From the NCBI GenBank assembly GCA_016933255.1, contig JAFGBF010000016.1:23193-87192 (forward strand): a stretch of 64,000 bases of DNA. Reading direction: 5' to 3'. Source of the DNA: Candidatus Krumholzibacteriota bacterium (GTDB lineage: Bacteria; Krumholzibacteriota; Krumholzibacteriia; Krumholzibacteriales; Krumholzibacteriaceae). This document shows positions 53,734-63,237 of this stretch, one piece after another (position 1 is the stretch's first letter; each line of letters opens with the position of its first letter). The notes below the pieces were generated by a model. It made no database searches. It was given only the letters and a program-made list of their open reading frames with translations, and had not been told where the DNA came from. Both the position numbers and the translations under genes were made by a program.

Positions 53734-54522
53734 TTGAAGTTCTTCGCCCTGATCGGCAGCTCATTTCTTGCCTTCATGGAAGAGATCGGAGGGGTCTTCA
53801 TCCTGTTATGCAGGGTCGTAAGGGCTTTTCCGGGAATTTTCCGCAATATGAAAAATATAGTCCTGCAGATGGAGCGTATAGGCATAGGTTCTATCCCCCT
53901 GGTGCTTGTCACCTCGCTTTTTGTCGGCGCTGTCACGGCTATCCAGGCCGCGTACCAGTTTCAGGGATTCGTTCCGATGAGATATATAGGCGCAGTTGTC
54001 GGTAAGTCGGTAACTTTGGAACTTGGCCCTGTCCTGACCGCTCTTGTGGTAGGAGGACGGGTCAGTGCCGCGATTGCGGCAGAGCTTGGTACGATGAAGG
54101 TCACAGAACAGATCGATGCGATGGAGATGATAGCGATCGATCCCGTCGATTATCTGGTTCTTCCAAGAATTGTCGCTGCGACGCTGATGCTGCCTGTCCT
54201 GGCTGTCTTTTCCGATCTTCTTGCCATTCTCGGAGGGATGGTAGTATCAAAGATATCGATGGGGGTCAGCATGAACGTGTTTCAGAACGGGCTCCGGCTC
54301 CTCTTCGAAAGCCAGGATCTTATAGGAGGTCTTGTTAAGACATTCTTTTTCGGTTTTATAATAGCATTCATGGGGTGTTACCACGGATTTTCTACCAAAG
54401 GTGGAGCGGAAGGAGTGGGTATCGCGACGATGAAGGCGGTAGTCTCTTCGTGCCTGCTTGTGCTTGTTGCTAATTATCTTCTTGCTTCACTGATATTCCG
54501 GGTGATTTTTGCGCCAAAGTAG
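53734..54522 (+). CDS. mlaE: MlaE-family ABC transporter permease
   Basis: MlaE is the inner-membrane permease of the phospholipid transport complex that keeps the outer membrane asymmetric. The 262-residue protein has five or so membrane segments and the conserved ELGPVLTALVVGGRVSAAIAAELGTMKVTEQIDAM segment. A GGAGG lies five bases before the TTG start. It is followed by mlaF and mlaD, an order typical of the reduced systems without MlaB and MlaC. Confidence 0.95.
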   Translation: MKFFALIGSSFLAFMEEIGGVFILLCRVVRAFPGIFRNMKNIVLQMERIGIGSIPLVLVTSLFVGAVTAIQAAYQFQGFVPMRYIGAVVGKSVTLELGPVLTALVVGGRVSAAIAAELGTMKVTEQIDAMEMIAIDPVDYLVLPRIVAATLMLPVLAVFSDLLAILGGMVVSKISMGVSMNVFQNGLRLLFESQDLIGGLVKTFFFGFIIAFMGCYHGFSTKGGAEGVGIATMKAVVSSCLLVLVANYLLASLIFRVIFAPK

Positions 54523-54561
54523 AATCGGCGGAAATGGGGTCTCTCGATCAGAAAAGAATCG

Positions 54562-55308
54562 ATAATAAGGATCAGGGGCGTTTCAAAGATATTCGACAGG
54601 CAGGCGGTCCTCGATCAGCTTGATCTGGATATTGAGCGCGGTGAAACGCTTGTCGTGATCGGAAGAAGCGGTTGCGGAAAAAGCGTTTTATTGAAACATA
54701 TCACAGGGCTTCTCAAGCCGGACGCGGGTGAGATCTTTTTCGAAGATAAAGATATTACACAATTTAGCAGGAAAAAACTGTTTAAAATGCGTATGAACTT
54801 TGGTATGCTTTTCCAGGCGTCGGCGCTGTTTGATTCTATGAGTGTCGGAGAAAACGTCGCCTTACCTTTGAAAAAACATTCAGGGAAAGACGATGACGAG
54901 ATCCAGGAGATAGTACTGGATAAACTTCGGCTGGTCGGATTGGCGGGGATATATGACAAGTTCCCCGCTGAACTCAGCGGGGGGATGAAAAAAAGGGTCG
55001 GCCTGGCAAGAGCAGTTGTAATGGATCCCCAAGTCGTTCTTTATGATGAACCGACTACCGGCCTCGATCCGATTATGGCTGATGTCATCAATGAGCTTAT
55101 AAAAAGCCTGCAGAAGGAACTTAGTATTACTTCTGTCGTAGTGACTCATGATATAGGCAGTGCCCTCAAGATCGCCGATCATGTGGCGATGCTCTATGGC
55201 GGGAAGATCATTTTTGAAGGATCTCCCCGGGAGACACAGGAAACAGAGAACGAGATCGTAAGACAGTTTATAGAAGGCAGGGCCGAGGGCCCGATCAAGG
55301 CAGTCTGA
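54562..55308 (+). CDS. mlaF: MlaF-family ABC transporter ATPase with non-standard start
   Basis: MlaF drives the MlaE permease. Counted from ATA 54562, the protein of about 248 residues begins with residues read as I-I-R-I-R-G-V-S-K, the exact family start. Walker A is GRSGCGKS, the signature LSGGMKKRVGLARA, and Walker B VVLYDEPTTGLDP. No ATG, GTG or TTG occurs in frame between the mlaE stop (54522) and Walker A. A GTG/ATG start at 54655 would remove Walker A. Alternatives are an AUA start, a sequencing error or readthrough of the mlaE TAG. Function is sure; the start is not. Confidence 0.88.
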   Translation: MIRIRGVSKIFDRQAVLDQLDLDIERGETLVVIGRSGCGKSVLLKHITGLLKPDAGEIFFEDKDITQFSRKKLFKMRMNFGMLFQASALFDSMSVGENVALPLKKHSGKDDDEIQEIVLDKLRLVGLAGIYDKFPAELSGGMKKRVGLARAVVMDPQVVLYDEPTTGLDPIMADVINELIKSLQKELSITSVVVTHDIGSALKIADHVAMLYGGKIIFEGSPRETQETENEIVRQFIEGRAEGPIKAV

Positions 55309-55334
55309 GCGCCTTATACCACAGGGAAATGGTG

Positions 55335-56231
55335 ATGGAATACAAAACGCTGGAGATTCGTGTAGGGATGACGATTTTTATTGCTGTCCTTGTATTTACA
55401 GTAGGGCTCATGTGGTTTGAGGGATTTGATATAGGCCGCAAGACATACGAGCTTCATGCTGAATTCCCCATGGTCGGGGGGATAGATCCCGGAGATGCGG
55501 TAAATGTCAATGGGGTGGAGATGGGTGAGGTAAAGCATGTAGCTCTAAAGAAGAAGAATGTTATTATCACGATGTCTATCGATACGGGGGCGAGGATCCC
55601 TGACGATTCAAGGGTCGTTCTGCAGACGAGAGGGATAATGGGAGAGAGGATCGTATCGATCATCCTTGGAGACTCTCCCGATTTTCTGGAGCCAGGCGAG
55701 ATGATCAAGGGGATATACGATCCGGGGATTTCTGAAGCGCTGGCATCGATGGGAAGGGTCATCGACGACCTCTCAAAGCTTGCCGCCGACATAGACAGGA
55801 TCGCGAGCATGATGACAGACGGGGGGAATCTCCGGAAGTCGATAGAAAACCTGGCATCGATAACGACAGATCTCAGAAATGGAATCAACAAGAATTCAAA
55901 AGCAATGGATAAGGGGATCAATTCGTTCAGCCTCTCGGCCGCGAGAATGGACTCTCTGCTACAGAGGAATATGACCGGAATAGACAGCCTGTTTTCCCGG
56001 CTTGACAGTTCAAGCAGGGAGCTTCCAGAACTGCTGCAAAAGATGAGTCTTGTAACTGCCGCTCTCCTCGATGTGACGGATAGGCTGAAAGCGGATGACA
56101 ACACTGTCGGAGTTCTTCTGCAGGACAGGGCTTTCATTGACAGGCTTGACAAGGCGGTAGAGGAGATCACGGCGCTTGTCCAGGATGTGAAGAAAAACCC
56201 GAAGAAATACCTGACTGTAGAGATATTCTAA
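55335..56231 (+). CDS. mlaD: MlaD/MCE-domain lipid-binding protein
   Basis: This protein of about 298 residues has one N-terminal membrane segment (about 8-28) and an MCE domain (about 35-115; FPMVGGIDPGDAVNVNGVEMGEV is the conserved start). A long helical tail follows. MCE domains form hexamers that hold lipids between membranes. The ATG at 55335 is chosen for its AGGGA seven bases upstream; ATG 55329 is possible. It ends the mlaEFD set; ispD follows 16 bases later. Confidence 0.93.
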   Translation: MEYKTLEIRVGMTIFIAVLVFTVGLMWFEGFDIGRKTYELHAEFPMVGGIDPGDAVNVNGVEMGEVKHVALKKKNVIITMSIDTGARIPDDSRVVLQTRGIMGERIVSIILGDSPDFLEPGEMIKGIYDPGISEALASMGRVIDDLSKLAADIDRIASMMTDGGNLRKSIENLASITTDLRNGINKNSKAMDKGINSFSLSAARMDSLLQRNMTGIDSLFSRLDSSSRELPELLQKMSLVTAALLDVTDRLKADDNTVGVLLQDRAFIDRLDKAVEEITALVQDVKKNPKKYLTVEIF

Positions 56232-56247
56232 CTATTATTTTTCAGGC

Positions 56248-57000
56248 ATGGGATCTGGAAATGATGAAAGAGAGATATTTGTGGTCGAAGAAAAGATATT
56301 CTGTATCGTCGCCGCTGCCGGCAGGGGGATCAGGCTTGGAAAAGAGTATCCGAAAAGTTTTTATCCAGTCGAAGGGCGGACACTTCTTGAAAGATCGATC
56401 GAGAGCCTCGCGAAATGGGGCAGGATATCTACCTTTGTAGTGATGGTCCCTCCGGGATGGGAAGAAAAAGCGAAAAAGCTGCTGTCAAAAGAAATGCCGA
56501 AGATTGATCTGCGGGTAGTTGCGGGAGGAAAAACGAGGCAGGAGTCGGTTGCCATAGGTTTAAAAGAAATCGATGGAGACCCTCTGATTCTTATCCATGA
56601 TGCTTGCAGGCCTTTCGTGTCGCCTTCCCTGATAGAGAGAGTCGTCTCTGAAGCAGGCATTTCCGGAGCCGCCGTCCCGGTTCTGCAGGCTACCGAAACT
56701 CTTGGAAGGCTGAGGGGGGAAGAGCTTGAAGCGATCCTGCCAAGAGACAGAGTCGTATATATACAGACCCCCCAGGCTTTCAGGGCGCAAGTGCTGAAGA
56801 AAGCTTTTATGGCTGATGAAGATCTGATCAGGGTGGCGACAGACGAGAGTTCTCTTGTGCTGGCTTCTGATATGCCGGTCAAGGTCGTCGAAGGCGAAAG
56901 ATGGAACATCAAGGTTACAGTCAGGGAAGATATCGACATAATAAGAAGCTTTCTTGCCGGAAGAAAACTGGATCTTCCTGATACTGAAAGTTCCGGGTGA
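56248..57000 (+). CDS. ispD: 2-C-methyl-D-erythritol 4-phosphate cytidylyltransferase
   Basis: IspD couples CTP to MEP in the MEP pathway. This protein of about 250 residues has the nucleotide loop AAAGRGIRLG, KSFYPVEGRTLLERSI, GGKTRQESV and IHDACRPFV. Start choice is unclear: ATG 56248 is taken, but GTG 56281 has GAGAGA just before it and would fit the family better. It overlaps the upstream edge of the ispF frame, whose real start is at 57060. Neighbouring ispF supports the call. Confidence 0.95.
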   Translation: MGSGNDEREIFVVEEKIFCIVAAAGRGIRLGKEYPKSFYPVEGRTLLERSIESLAKWGRISTFVVMVPPGWEEKAKKLLSKEMPKIDLRVVAGGKTRQESVAIGLKEIDGDPLILIHDACRPFVSPSLIERVVSEAGISGAAVPVLQATETLGRLRGEELEAILPRDRVVYIQTPQAFRAQVLKKAFMADEDLIRVATDESSLVLASDMPVKVVEGERWNIKVTVREDIDIIRSFLAGRKLDLPDTESSG

Positions 57001-57059
57001 TAGCTGGCGGAAGAAGCCGCGCCAGGCAGCCGCTTGTAAAATCTGAACAGGAAAAGAAT

Positions 57060-57548
57060 ATGCGGAGCAATTTAAGAATAGGTACCGGATATGATATCCA
57101 TCCGCTTCTGAAAGGAAGGGACCTGGTGCTCGGCGGCGTCCATATCGAGAATGAAGCAGGGCTCGACGGCCACTCCGATGCTGATGCTCTCCTGCATGCG
57201 GTATCGGATGCGCTTCTTGGGGCACTCTCCCTTGGAGATCTTGGGATGCATTTCCCCGAGACGAAAGAATACAGGGGTGCCTCGAGCATCCTCCTTCTGG
57301 GAAAGGTCTATGCTCTCGTAACAGAGCGAGGGTACAGGCTGGTAAATCTAGATTGTATCGTGCACGCGGAGAACCCGGTGATTGCTCCATACAGGGAAGC
57401 GATGATTGAAAAGATTGCTGCTGTTCTTTGCACCGCTAAAGAAAATGTCTCGGTAAAGGCGACCAGGGGAGAGGGGATGGGCCCGATCGGGGAGAAGAGG
57501 GCGATAGCAGCAAGAGCGGTTGTGCTTCTTGAAAAGACGGATGAATAG
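57060..57548 (+). CDS. ispF: 2-C-methyl-D-erythritol 2,4-cyclodiphosphate synthase
   Basis: IspF makes the cyclic diphosphate of the MEP pathway. The 162-residue protein starts MRSNLRIGTGYDIHPL with metal ligands in GYDIH, and has GLDGHSDADALLHAVSDALLG and the RGEGMGPIG loop. The ATG at 57060 is preceded by AGGAAAAG. It follows ispD, as in many bacteria. Full length is normal. Confidence 0.96.
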   Translation: MRSNLRIGTGYDIHPLLKGRDLVLGGVHIENEAGLDGHSDADALLHAVSDALLGALSLGDLGMHFPETKEYRGASSILLLGKVYALVTERGYRLVNLDCIVHAENPVIAPYREAMIEKIAAVLCTAKENVSVKATRGEGMGPIGEKRAIAARAVVLLEKTDE

Positions 57549-57601
57549 GTATCCCGCGGCCGTGCCCCGGGACGTTTTTCGGTTTTCAGGGAAGGGATCT
57601 T

Positions 57602-59038
57602 GTGAAAGAAGTCAGGGTTAGGTTCGCGCCCAGTCCGACCGGGTTTCTCCATGTGGGTGGGGCCCGGACGGCTCTTTTTAACTGGCTGTTCGCCCGGCAC
57701 AATGGCGGAAGTTTCATAATCAGGATAGAAGATACCGATGAACAGCGTTCTTCCCCGGAATATGAGGAATCGCTTCTCGAGGATCTCCGCTGGCTGGGTC
57801 TTGACTGGGACGAGGGGCCTGTCACAGGGGGAGATCATGGTCCGTACAGGCAGACCGAGAGAGTGGCGATATACAAAGAATATGCCGGTGAGCTTGTTAA
57901 AAGGGGGGCCGCTTTCCCCTGTTTCTGCACCGATGAAGAACTTGAGATAAAACGCGAAAGCATGAGAGCTGAAGGGAAGCCGCCGCAATATGACGGGACC
58001 TGCAGGTCCCTCGGTGAAGATGCGATTCGGAAGAAAAGAGAGGATGGCATCCCCGAAAGCATAAGGTTCGAAGTCGAAAGGGGTATAGACAGAAAAATAG
58101 ATGATATAGCAAGGGGGGATGTCTCCTTCCCGGCAGGAATGGTCGGTGATTTTGTAATATTGAGATCGAACGGACTGCCGACGTATAATTTTGCGGCAGC
58201 CATTGATGATGCGTTGATGAAGATCACCCATGTCATACGCGGGGCAGAGCACCTTTCCAACACCCTTCGGCAGGTCATGATATATGAAGCTCTGGATCTG
58301 CCCTCGCCTCGATTCGCGCATATCCCCTTGATACTCGGTTCTGACAGGACCAAGCTCAGCAAACGGCATGGTGCTCCGAATATCAGGGATTACAGGGAGA
58401 AAGGTTATCCTGCCGAAGCCCTGGTTAACTACCTCGCTTTCCTCGGCTGGGCCACAAAGGGAGAAAAAGAGATACTTTCGGTCGGGGAGCTTGTGGAGGA
58501 ATTTCAGCTTGATAGGGTCTCGGACTCTCCGAGCATATTTGATGAGGCAAAACTGAACTGGGTCTCGGCGCAGCATATCCGCGCCGGCGGTTCAGGCATG
58601 TATTTTAAGGATGCAAAGGTCTTCTTTCCTGGAGATTTCAGGGAAAGATACTCAGAGGAAGAACTTGAAAAGATCTTTGAGATATCTTCTGAGAACCTTT
58701 CAAGTTTTGACAGGCTGCCGGTAGAAGCGGCCTCTTTCAAGCCGGGGAAGATCGTATATGATGATGAAGCCGCGGCAGTGCTCGGTGGCACAAAAGAACT
58801 GATTGCCGGATTTAAGAACCGGTTTGAACTTGCAGAAAAATGGGATACCGATCATATCAGGGGTATAATCAAGGATACGGGCAAGGCTCTCGGGATAAAA
58901 GGAAAAGGTCTGTATATGCCTCTGCGTGCCGCTGTGACGGGGTTGTCGCACGGACCGGACCTTGTGATGATCATTCTTATCAGGGGAAGGGAAGATATAG
59001 TCGATCTGCTTTCGGGGGCTTTAGAGGCAGCCGGGTGA
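57602..59038 (+). CDS. gltX: Glutamyl-tRNA synthetase
   Basis: This 478-residue class I synthetase has the HIGH-type FAPSPTGFLHVGGARTALFNW, ATP-site KLSKRHGAPN (KMSKS-type), and IRIEDTDEQRSS. It charges tRNA-Glu; whether it also mischarges tRNA-Gln depends on anticodon-domain residues I cannot assess here. A GGGATCTT site lies before the GTG start. It follows ispF by 53 bases and leads toward ddl. Confidence 0.96.
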   Translation: MKEVRVRFAPSPTGFLHVGGARTALFNWLFARHNGGSFIIRIEDTDEQRSSPEYEESLLEDLRWLGLDWDEGPVTGGDHGPYRQTERVAIYKEYAGELVKRGAAFPCFCTDEELEIKRESMRAEGKPPQYDGTCRSLGEDAIRKKREDGIPESIRFEVERGIDRKIDDIARGDVSFPAGMVGDFVILRSNGLPTYNFAAAIDDALMKITHVIRGAEHLSNTLRQVMIYEALDLPSPRFAHIPLILGSDRTKLSKRHGAPNIRDYREKGYPAEALVNYLAFLGWATKGEKEILSVGELVEEFQLDRVSDSPSIFDEAKLNWVSAQHIRAGGSGMYFKDAKVFFPGDFRERYSEEELEKIFEISSENLSSFDRLPVEAASFKPGKIVYDDEAAAVLGGTKELIAGFKNRFELAEKWDTDHIRGIIKDTGKALGIKGKGLYMPLRAAVTGLSHGPDLVMIILIRGREDIVDLLSGALEAAG

Positions 59039-59115
59039 TATTATCCTGAAAATCCTTAAGGAACCCGGGGGTTTTCGGAAATTGCACCGGGAGAGGAAAG
59101 AAGCGGCGATGAAAT

Positions 59116-60141
59116 ATGAAAAATAAAAGGAAAATAAAGGTCACAGTCCTTCTCGGAGGTGATTCTGCCGAGAGAGAAGTCTCGATAGCGAGCGGTACGG
59201 GTGTTGCTCGCGCACTGTCGGCTCTCGGTCACGAGGTAAGGACGCTTGATCCCGCCCTTCCGCTGGAGTGCCAGGGTGAGAGAGTGGACCCCTGTATAGG
59301 AGGAGAGCCCCCGGGCGATCTCGCCAAGCTGCCGCCGGAAAAGGTATTCGAATGGGCAGGATCCGAGATCATTCAGTCCGCTGACGTAGTATTTGTCGGA
59401 CTCCATGGCGGAAAAGGGGAGGATGGTACTGTTCAGGCCGTCCTTGATATGGCAGGAGTAAAATATACAGGTACGGGGATGCTGGGCAGCGCCCTTGCGA
59501 TGGACAAAGACAGGTCTAAGGCATTGTTCAATGATGCCGGCGTGAATACCGCGCCGCATATGATCACTTCCGGATCGGGAGATGTAGAGGTCCAGCGGAT
59601 CAGGGCATCGATCGAGAAAGCAATGGGTTTTCCGGTTATAATCAAGCCGAACAACCAGGGTTCGAGTATAGGGTTTTCTTTCGTTCCGGGACAAAAGGAA
59701 CTCCCTGCTGCTTTGAAGGAAGGATCGAGGTTCGGGCGGGAATTGATGGTCGAAAAATATATTCCAGGCAGAGAGGTGACTGTCGCGGTCCTGGAGGGGA
59801 CAGCTCTTCCCGTTGTCGAGATCATTCCGAAAAGCGGATTTTATGACTACAGATCCAAATATACAAAGGGTACGAGCAGATACGAAGTGCCTGCGAAGAT
59901 CGATGAACAGACCGCTTCCAGGCTCAAAAGAGAAGCGATGATGGCTTATAAGGCGCTTCTCTGCAGAGATTACGCCCGCGTTGATTTCAGGCTGAGTCCG
60001 GAGGGGGATTCTTACTGTCTTGAAGTGAACACCCTTCCGGGAATGACCGGCCTCAGCCTTGTTCCTATGGCTGCGCTTGAAAACGGCATGACATTTGAGG
60101 AACTGGTCGAGAAGATATGTTTTATGGCGCTCGACAGATGA
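59116..60141 (+). CDS. ddl: D-alanine--D-alanine ligase
   Basis: Ddl makes the D-Ala-D-Ala end of peptidoglycan. The 341-residue protein has VLLGGDSAEREVSIASG, the glycine-rich FVGLHGGKGEDGTVQ and the ATP-grasp core with KPNNQGSSIGFSF and ARVDFRLSPEG. NTLPGMTGLSLVP marks the C-terminal end. The ATG at 59116 is the family start. It lies between gltX and the M42 peptidase. Confidence 0.96.
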   Translation: MKNKRKIKVTVLLGGDSAEREVSIASGTGVARALSALGHEVRTLDPALPLECQGERVDPCIGGEPPGDLAKLPPEKVFEWAGSEIIQSADVVFVGLHGGKGEDGTVQAVLDMAGVKYTGTGMLGSALAMDKDRSKALFNDAGVNTAPHMITSGSGDVEVQRIRASIEKAMGFPVIIKPNNQGSSIGFSFVPGQKELPAALKEGSRFGRELMVEKYIPGREVTVAVLEGTALPVVEIIPKSGFYDYRSKYTKGTSRYEVPAKIDEQTASRLKREAMMAYKALLCRDYARVDFRLSPEGDSYCLEVNTLPGMTGLSLVPMAALENGMTFEELVEKICFMALDR

Positions 60142-60165
60142 TCTTGGGATCGATAGGAGAGGGTT

Positions 60166-61227
60166 ATGGATCGAACTGAACTGCTGATGAAAGAATTTAC
60201 TGAAGCGATGGGAGTCTCCGGCGCGGAGCAGGATGTCTTTGATCTGATGACCCGGCATCTGGGCGGTATCGTCGATGTCGAAAAGGACAGGCTCGGGTCG
60301 TTCATAGGCAGGCTTAAGGGCGGAAAAGAATCGCCCAGGGTCATGCTTGCCGGGCACATGGATGAGATCGGATTCATGGTGTCGCATTTTTCAGGGAATT
60401 ATATCAGGTTCAACACCCTTGGAGGATGGTGGCCGCCGAAGATCCTCGGCACGGTCGTAAAGATCAGAAGCGTAAAGGGTGATATTACAGGCGTTATATC
60501 GTCAAAATCGCCTTTTTTCATGGATAAGGAAGAGAGGGACAGGCCGCTTAAGGCAAAGGACCTGTTTATTGATGTCGGCCTTTCCGGAAAGCAGAAACCC
60601 CAAAGCCTGGGGATACGTCCAGGGGATCCGGTGGTCCCGGTCAGTCCTTTTACGATCCTCAAGGGCGGCAAGGCTTATATGGCAAAAGCGTGGGACAACA
60701 GGGCGGGGTGCCTGGTGATCGTCGAGGCTCTGAGGAAGCTCAGCAGGCTCAAACTCCCGAACGCTGTCTTTGGGGTAGGGACTGTTCAGGAAGAAGTGGG
60801 TATAAGGGGGGCGGTCACCAGCAGCCACAAGGTCGCTCCCGATATATGTTTCGCCGTAGACGTGAATGTTGCCCAGGATCTTCCCGGTTCCTGCGATGAA
60901 GCGCCTGAGAAGCTGGGAAAGGGGGTGTCGATCTGCGTCTATGATTCGACTCTTATCCCGAACCTCAGACTGAGAGACCATGTTGCGGAAATAGCTGAAA
61001 AGAGGAAGATACCGCATCACTTCAGCGCCATACAGTTCGGCGGGACAGACGGCGGAAAGGTGCATCTCAACGAAAGCGGAGTCCCGACCCTTGTCATAGG
61101 CATTCCGACCCGTTATATTCACGGTTCAGCCGGAATCCTTCTAAGGAAGGATTTCGATAATACCGTCAGGTTGGTCGTAGAAGTAATAAAGAGTCTGGAT
61201 AAAAAGACTGTTGACCGTTTCATGTAG
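60166..61227 (+). CDS. M42-family metallo-aminopeptidase
   Basis: This 353-residue protein has the dinuclear metal-site motifs AGHMDEIGFMV, AKAWDNRAGC and TVQEEVGIRGA, plus GTDGGKVHLNESGVPTLVIGIPTRYIHG near the end. M42 enzymes form large tetrahedral shells and cut peptides or act as deblocking aminopeptidases; the specificity is unknown. It starts 24 bases after ddl and may be co-transcribed. Confidence 0.93.
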   Translation: MDRTELLMKEFTEAMGVSGAEQDVFDLMTRHLGGIVDVEKDRLGSFIGRLKGGKESPRVMLAGHMDEIGFMVSHFSGNYIRFNTLGGWWPPKILGTVVKIRSVKGDITGVISSKSPFFMDKEERDRPLKAKDLFIDVGLSGKQKPQSLGIRPGDPVVPVSPFTILKGGKAYMAKAWDNRAGCLVIVEALRKLSRLKLPNAVFGVGTVQEEVGIRGAVTSSHKVAPDICFAVDVNVAQDLPGSCDEAPEKLGKGVSICVYDSTLIPNLRLRDHVAEIAEKRKIPHHFSAIQFGGTDGGKVHLNESGVPTLVIGIPTRYIHGSAGILLRKDFDNTVRLVVEVIKSLDKKTVDRFM

Positions 61228-61316
61228 GGGCGGTCCGAAGGCAATCTAATAAAGAGGCGGCCTGCATCTTATTCATTTGATTTGTGTGCGCGCCGGTTTG
61301 AGGAAGGAACAGGCAG

Positions 61317-62765
61317 ATGACTCTTAAGGTCTATGATACTCTTCGAAGAAAAAAAGAGGAGTTCAAACCTGTCCGCGAAGGGAAGGTCGGGATCTATTTC
61401 TGCGGGATGACGGTGCAGGACAAACCTCATATGGGACATATGCTAGCCTTTGTAGCGGGCGATATGATCAAGCGATATCTCAGGTATTCCGGCTATGATG
61501 TCACCTATATCCAGAATTTTACCGATGTCGACGACAAGATCATCGCAAAGGCGAACGAAGAAGGACTAGAATATCAGGATATCGCCGAGCGTTATATTGG
61601 AGAATATTTCAAGTATGAGAAGGAGCTGAACATCCTTCCCGCAGATAAATACCCGAGGGCGACCGAGCATATCGGGGATATAATCGGCATGGTACAGAAG
61701 CTTATTGATAAGGGAGCGGCTTACGAGTCAGAGGGGGACGTCTATTTCAGGGTCAGACAGTGTTCCTTTTACGGAAAGTTATCGGGAAGAAAGATAGATG
61801 AACTGAAATCGGGGGCAAGGATAGAAACGGGGGACAGCAAGGAAGATGACCTTGATTTTACTCTCTGGAAAGCGGCAAAAGAAGGGGAGCCTGCCTGGGA
61901 GTCTCCCTGGGGAAGAGGCCGCCCCGGATGGCATATCGAGTGCTCGGTGATGTCGATGAAATACCTGGGCGAAACAGTCGATATGCATGGCGGCGGTCAG
62001 GATCTGGTATTCCCGCATCATGAAAACGAGATTGCTCAAAGTGAATCAGCGACCGGTCATAACTATGTGAATTACTGGCTGCATAACGGGTTGTTAAATC
62101 TGCAGGGAGAAAAGATGTCGAAATCGACAGGGCATTTTTTCTCTATTGAGGATATCTGCCAGGAATTTTCCGGAGAGGTCGTCCGCTTTTACCTCCTTTC
62201 GACTCATTTCCGAAGCAGGACAGAATTCGGGAGAGACCGGCTCAAGGAGGCTGAAGCGGGATTCGAAAGGATAAAAAACGTCTGTATCTACCTCGATGAG
62301 CTTTCCTCCTCTGCCCCGGCAGAAGGTGTAGAGAGTCCGGCCGCCAATGGAGGAGAGAGATTACTGGGGTTTGTCGATGATGTCGAGAAGGACTTTTTCG
62401 CTGCAATGGATGATGACTTTAACAGCGGCGAGGCTATAGGCCATATCTTCCGCCTCGTAAAAGAGATCAACAGGATCAAGGCGGAAAACCCCGGGTTGCT
62501 TGGCCATGATCCGGAGGCGGTAAAAAGGGTCCTCAGCCTGTTTGGCCTTTTCGATACGATACTCGGTCTTTTCAGGGACGGACTGCCGTCGTCAGGGCTG
62601 GAGCTTCCTGATGAAGTAGGCCTGCTTGTCGCAAAAAGAGAAGAAGCAAGAAAAGAAGGCGACTGGGGATCGGCCGACAGGCTGCGCGACGAGATACTGG
62701 GAATGGGTTTTATGGTCGAAGACGGTCCGGCAGGGCCCAAGATCAAACCGCTGAAGGGTCATTGA
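61317..62765 (+). CDS. cysS: Cysteinyl-tRNA synthetase
   Basis: This 482-residue class I synthetase has the zinc Cys in YFCGMTVQD, the HIGH-type PHMGHMLAF, DVDDKIIAKANEEG, WHIECSVM and HHENEIAQSE zinc ligands, and EKMSKSTGHF (KMSKS). The AGGAAGG site precedes the ATG. Its last 23 bases overlap the convergent membrane-protein gene on the minus strand. It is normal in length. Confidence 0.97.
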   Translation: MTLKVYDTLRRKKEEFKPVREGKVGIYFCGMTVQDKPHMGHMLAFVAGDMIKRYLRYSGYDVTYIQNFTDVDDKIIAKANEEGLEYQDIAERYIGEYFKYEKELNILPADKYPRATEHIGDIIGMVQKLIDKGAAYESEGDVYFRVRQCSFYGKLSGRKIDELKSGARIETGDSKEDDLDFTLWKAAKEGEPAWESPWGRGRPGWHIECSVMSMKYLGETVDMHGGGQDLVFPHHENEIAQSESATGHNYVNYWLHNGLLNLQGEKMSKSTGHFFSIEDICQEFSGEVVRFYLLSTHFRSRTEFGRDRLKEAEAGFERIKNVCIYLDELSSSAPAEGVESPAANGGERLLGFVDDVEKDFFAAMDDDFNSGEAIGHIFRLVKEINRIKAENPGLLGHDPEAVKRVLSLFGLFDTILGLFRDGLPSSGLELPDEVGLLVAKREEARKEGDWGSADRLRDEILGMGFMVEDGPAGPKIKPLKGH

Positions 62766-63237
62766 AAATAAGCCTCTTGACGGGCAACAGGACCATGAAG
62801 AGCAGCAGCGGCAGAAAAAAGTTTGCAGTAAGGTTGAGGAACTCGGTGATCGTCCATAAGATCTCATTATTCTTGTAATAACTCAAAAAAGAAAGAAACA
62901 CCGTTATTATATTGGCTGCTGTCAGAATGGCTGTCCCCGTTACGGCCGGGATTATTTTTTCCCTGACTGGAATTCCCGAAAGGGCGATTACCAGAGAGAG
63001 GAAGATAACCGGATTAAGTGATACCGCTGCAGAGATAGTGTCCGATTTTTCCGCCAGGATGCTGTAGCCGAAAACAGAAAGAAGCGGTTTTGCTCCCCAG
63101 AAGATGATCCGCATATAGATAAACCCTGCTTTTATGTGAATGAGGGAAAGAAGAAGTGAGGCCCCGATGAATCTCGAAAAAAACCAGATCATCTTTTGCC
63201 TTTTTCCTCTATTTTTCTGTGCAGGCAAACTGTTCAT
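62743..63237 (-). CDS. Small membrane protein, exosortase-associated
   Basis: This 164-residue protein is mostly hydrophobic, with four or so membrane segments (for example FIGASLLLSLIHI, PVIFLSLVIALSGI, ILTAANIITVFLSFL and FFLPLLLFMVLLPV). The ATG at 63237 overlaps the stop of the exosortase gene by 4 bases (ATGA), so both are translated together. Exosortase H loci often carry such an associated membrane protein; its function is not established. Family identity is inferred from position. Confidence 0.65.
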   Translation of the reverse strand: MNSLPAQKNRGKRQKMIWFFSRFIGASLLLSLIHIKAGFIYMRIIFWGAKPLLSVFGYSILAEKSDTISAAVSLNPVIFLSLVIALSGIPVREKIIPAVTGTAILTAANIITVFLSFLSYYKNNEILWTITEFLNLTANFFLPLLLFMVLLPVKRLIFNDPSAV

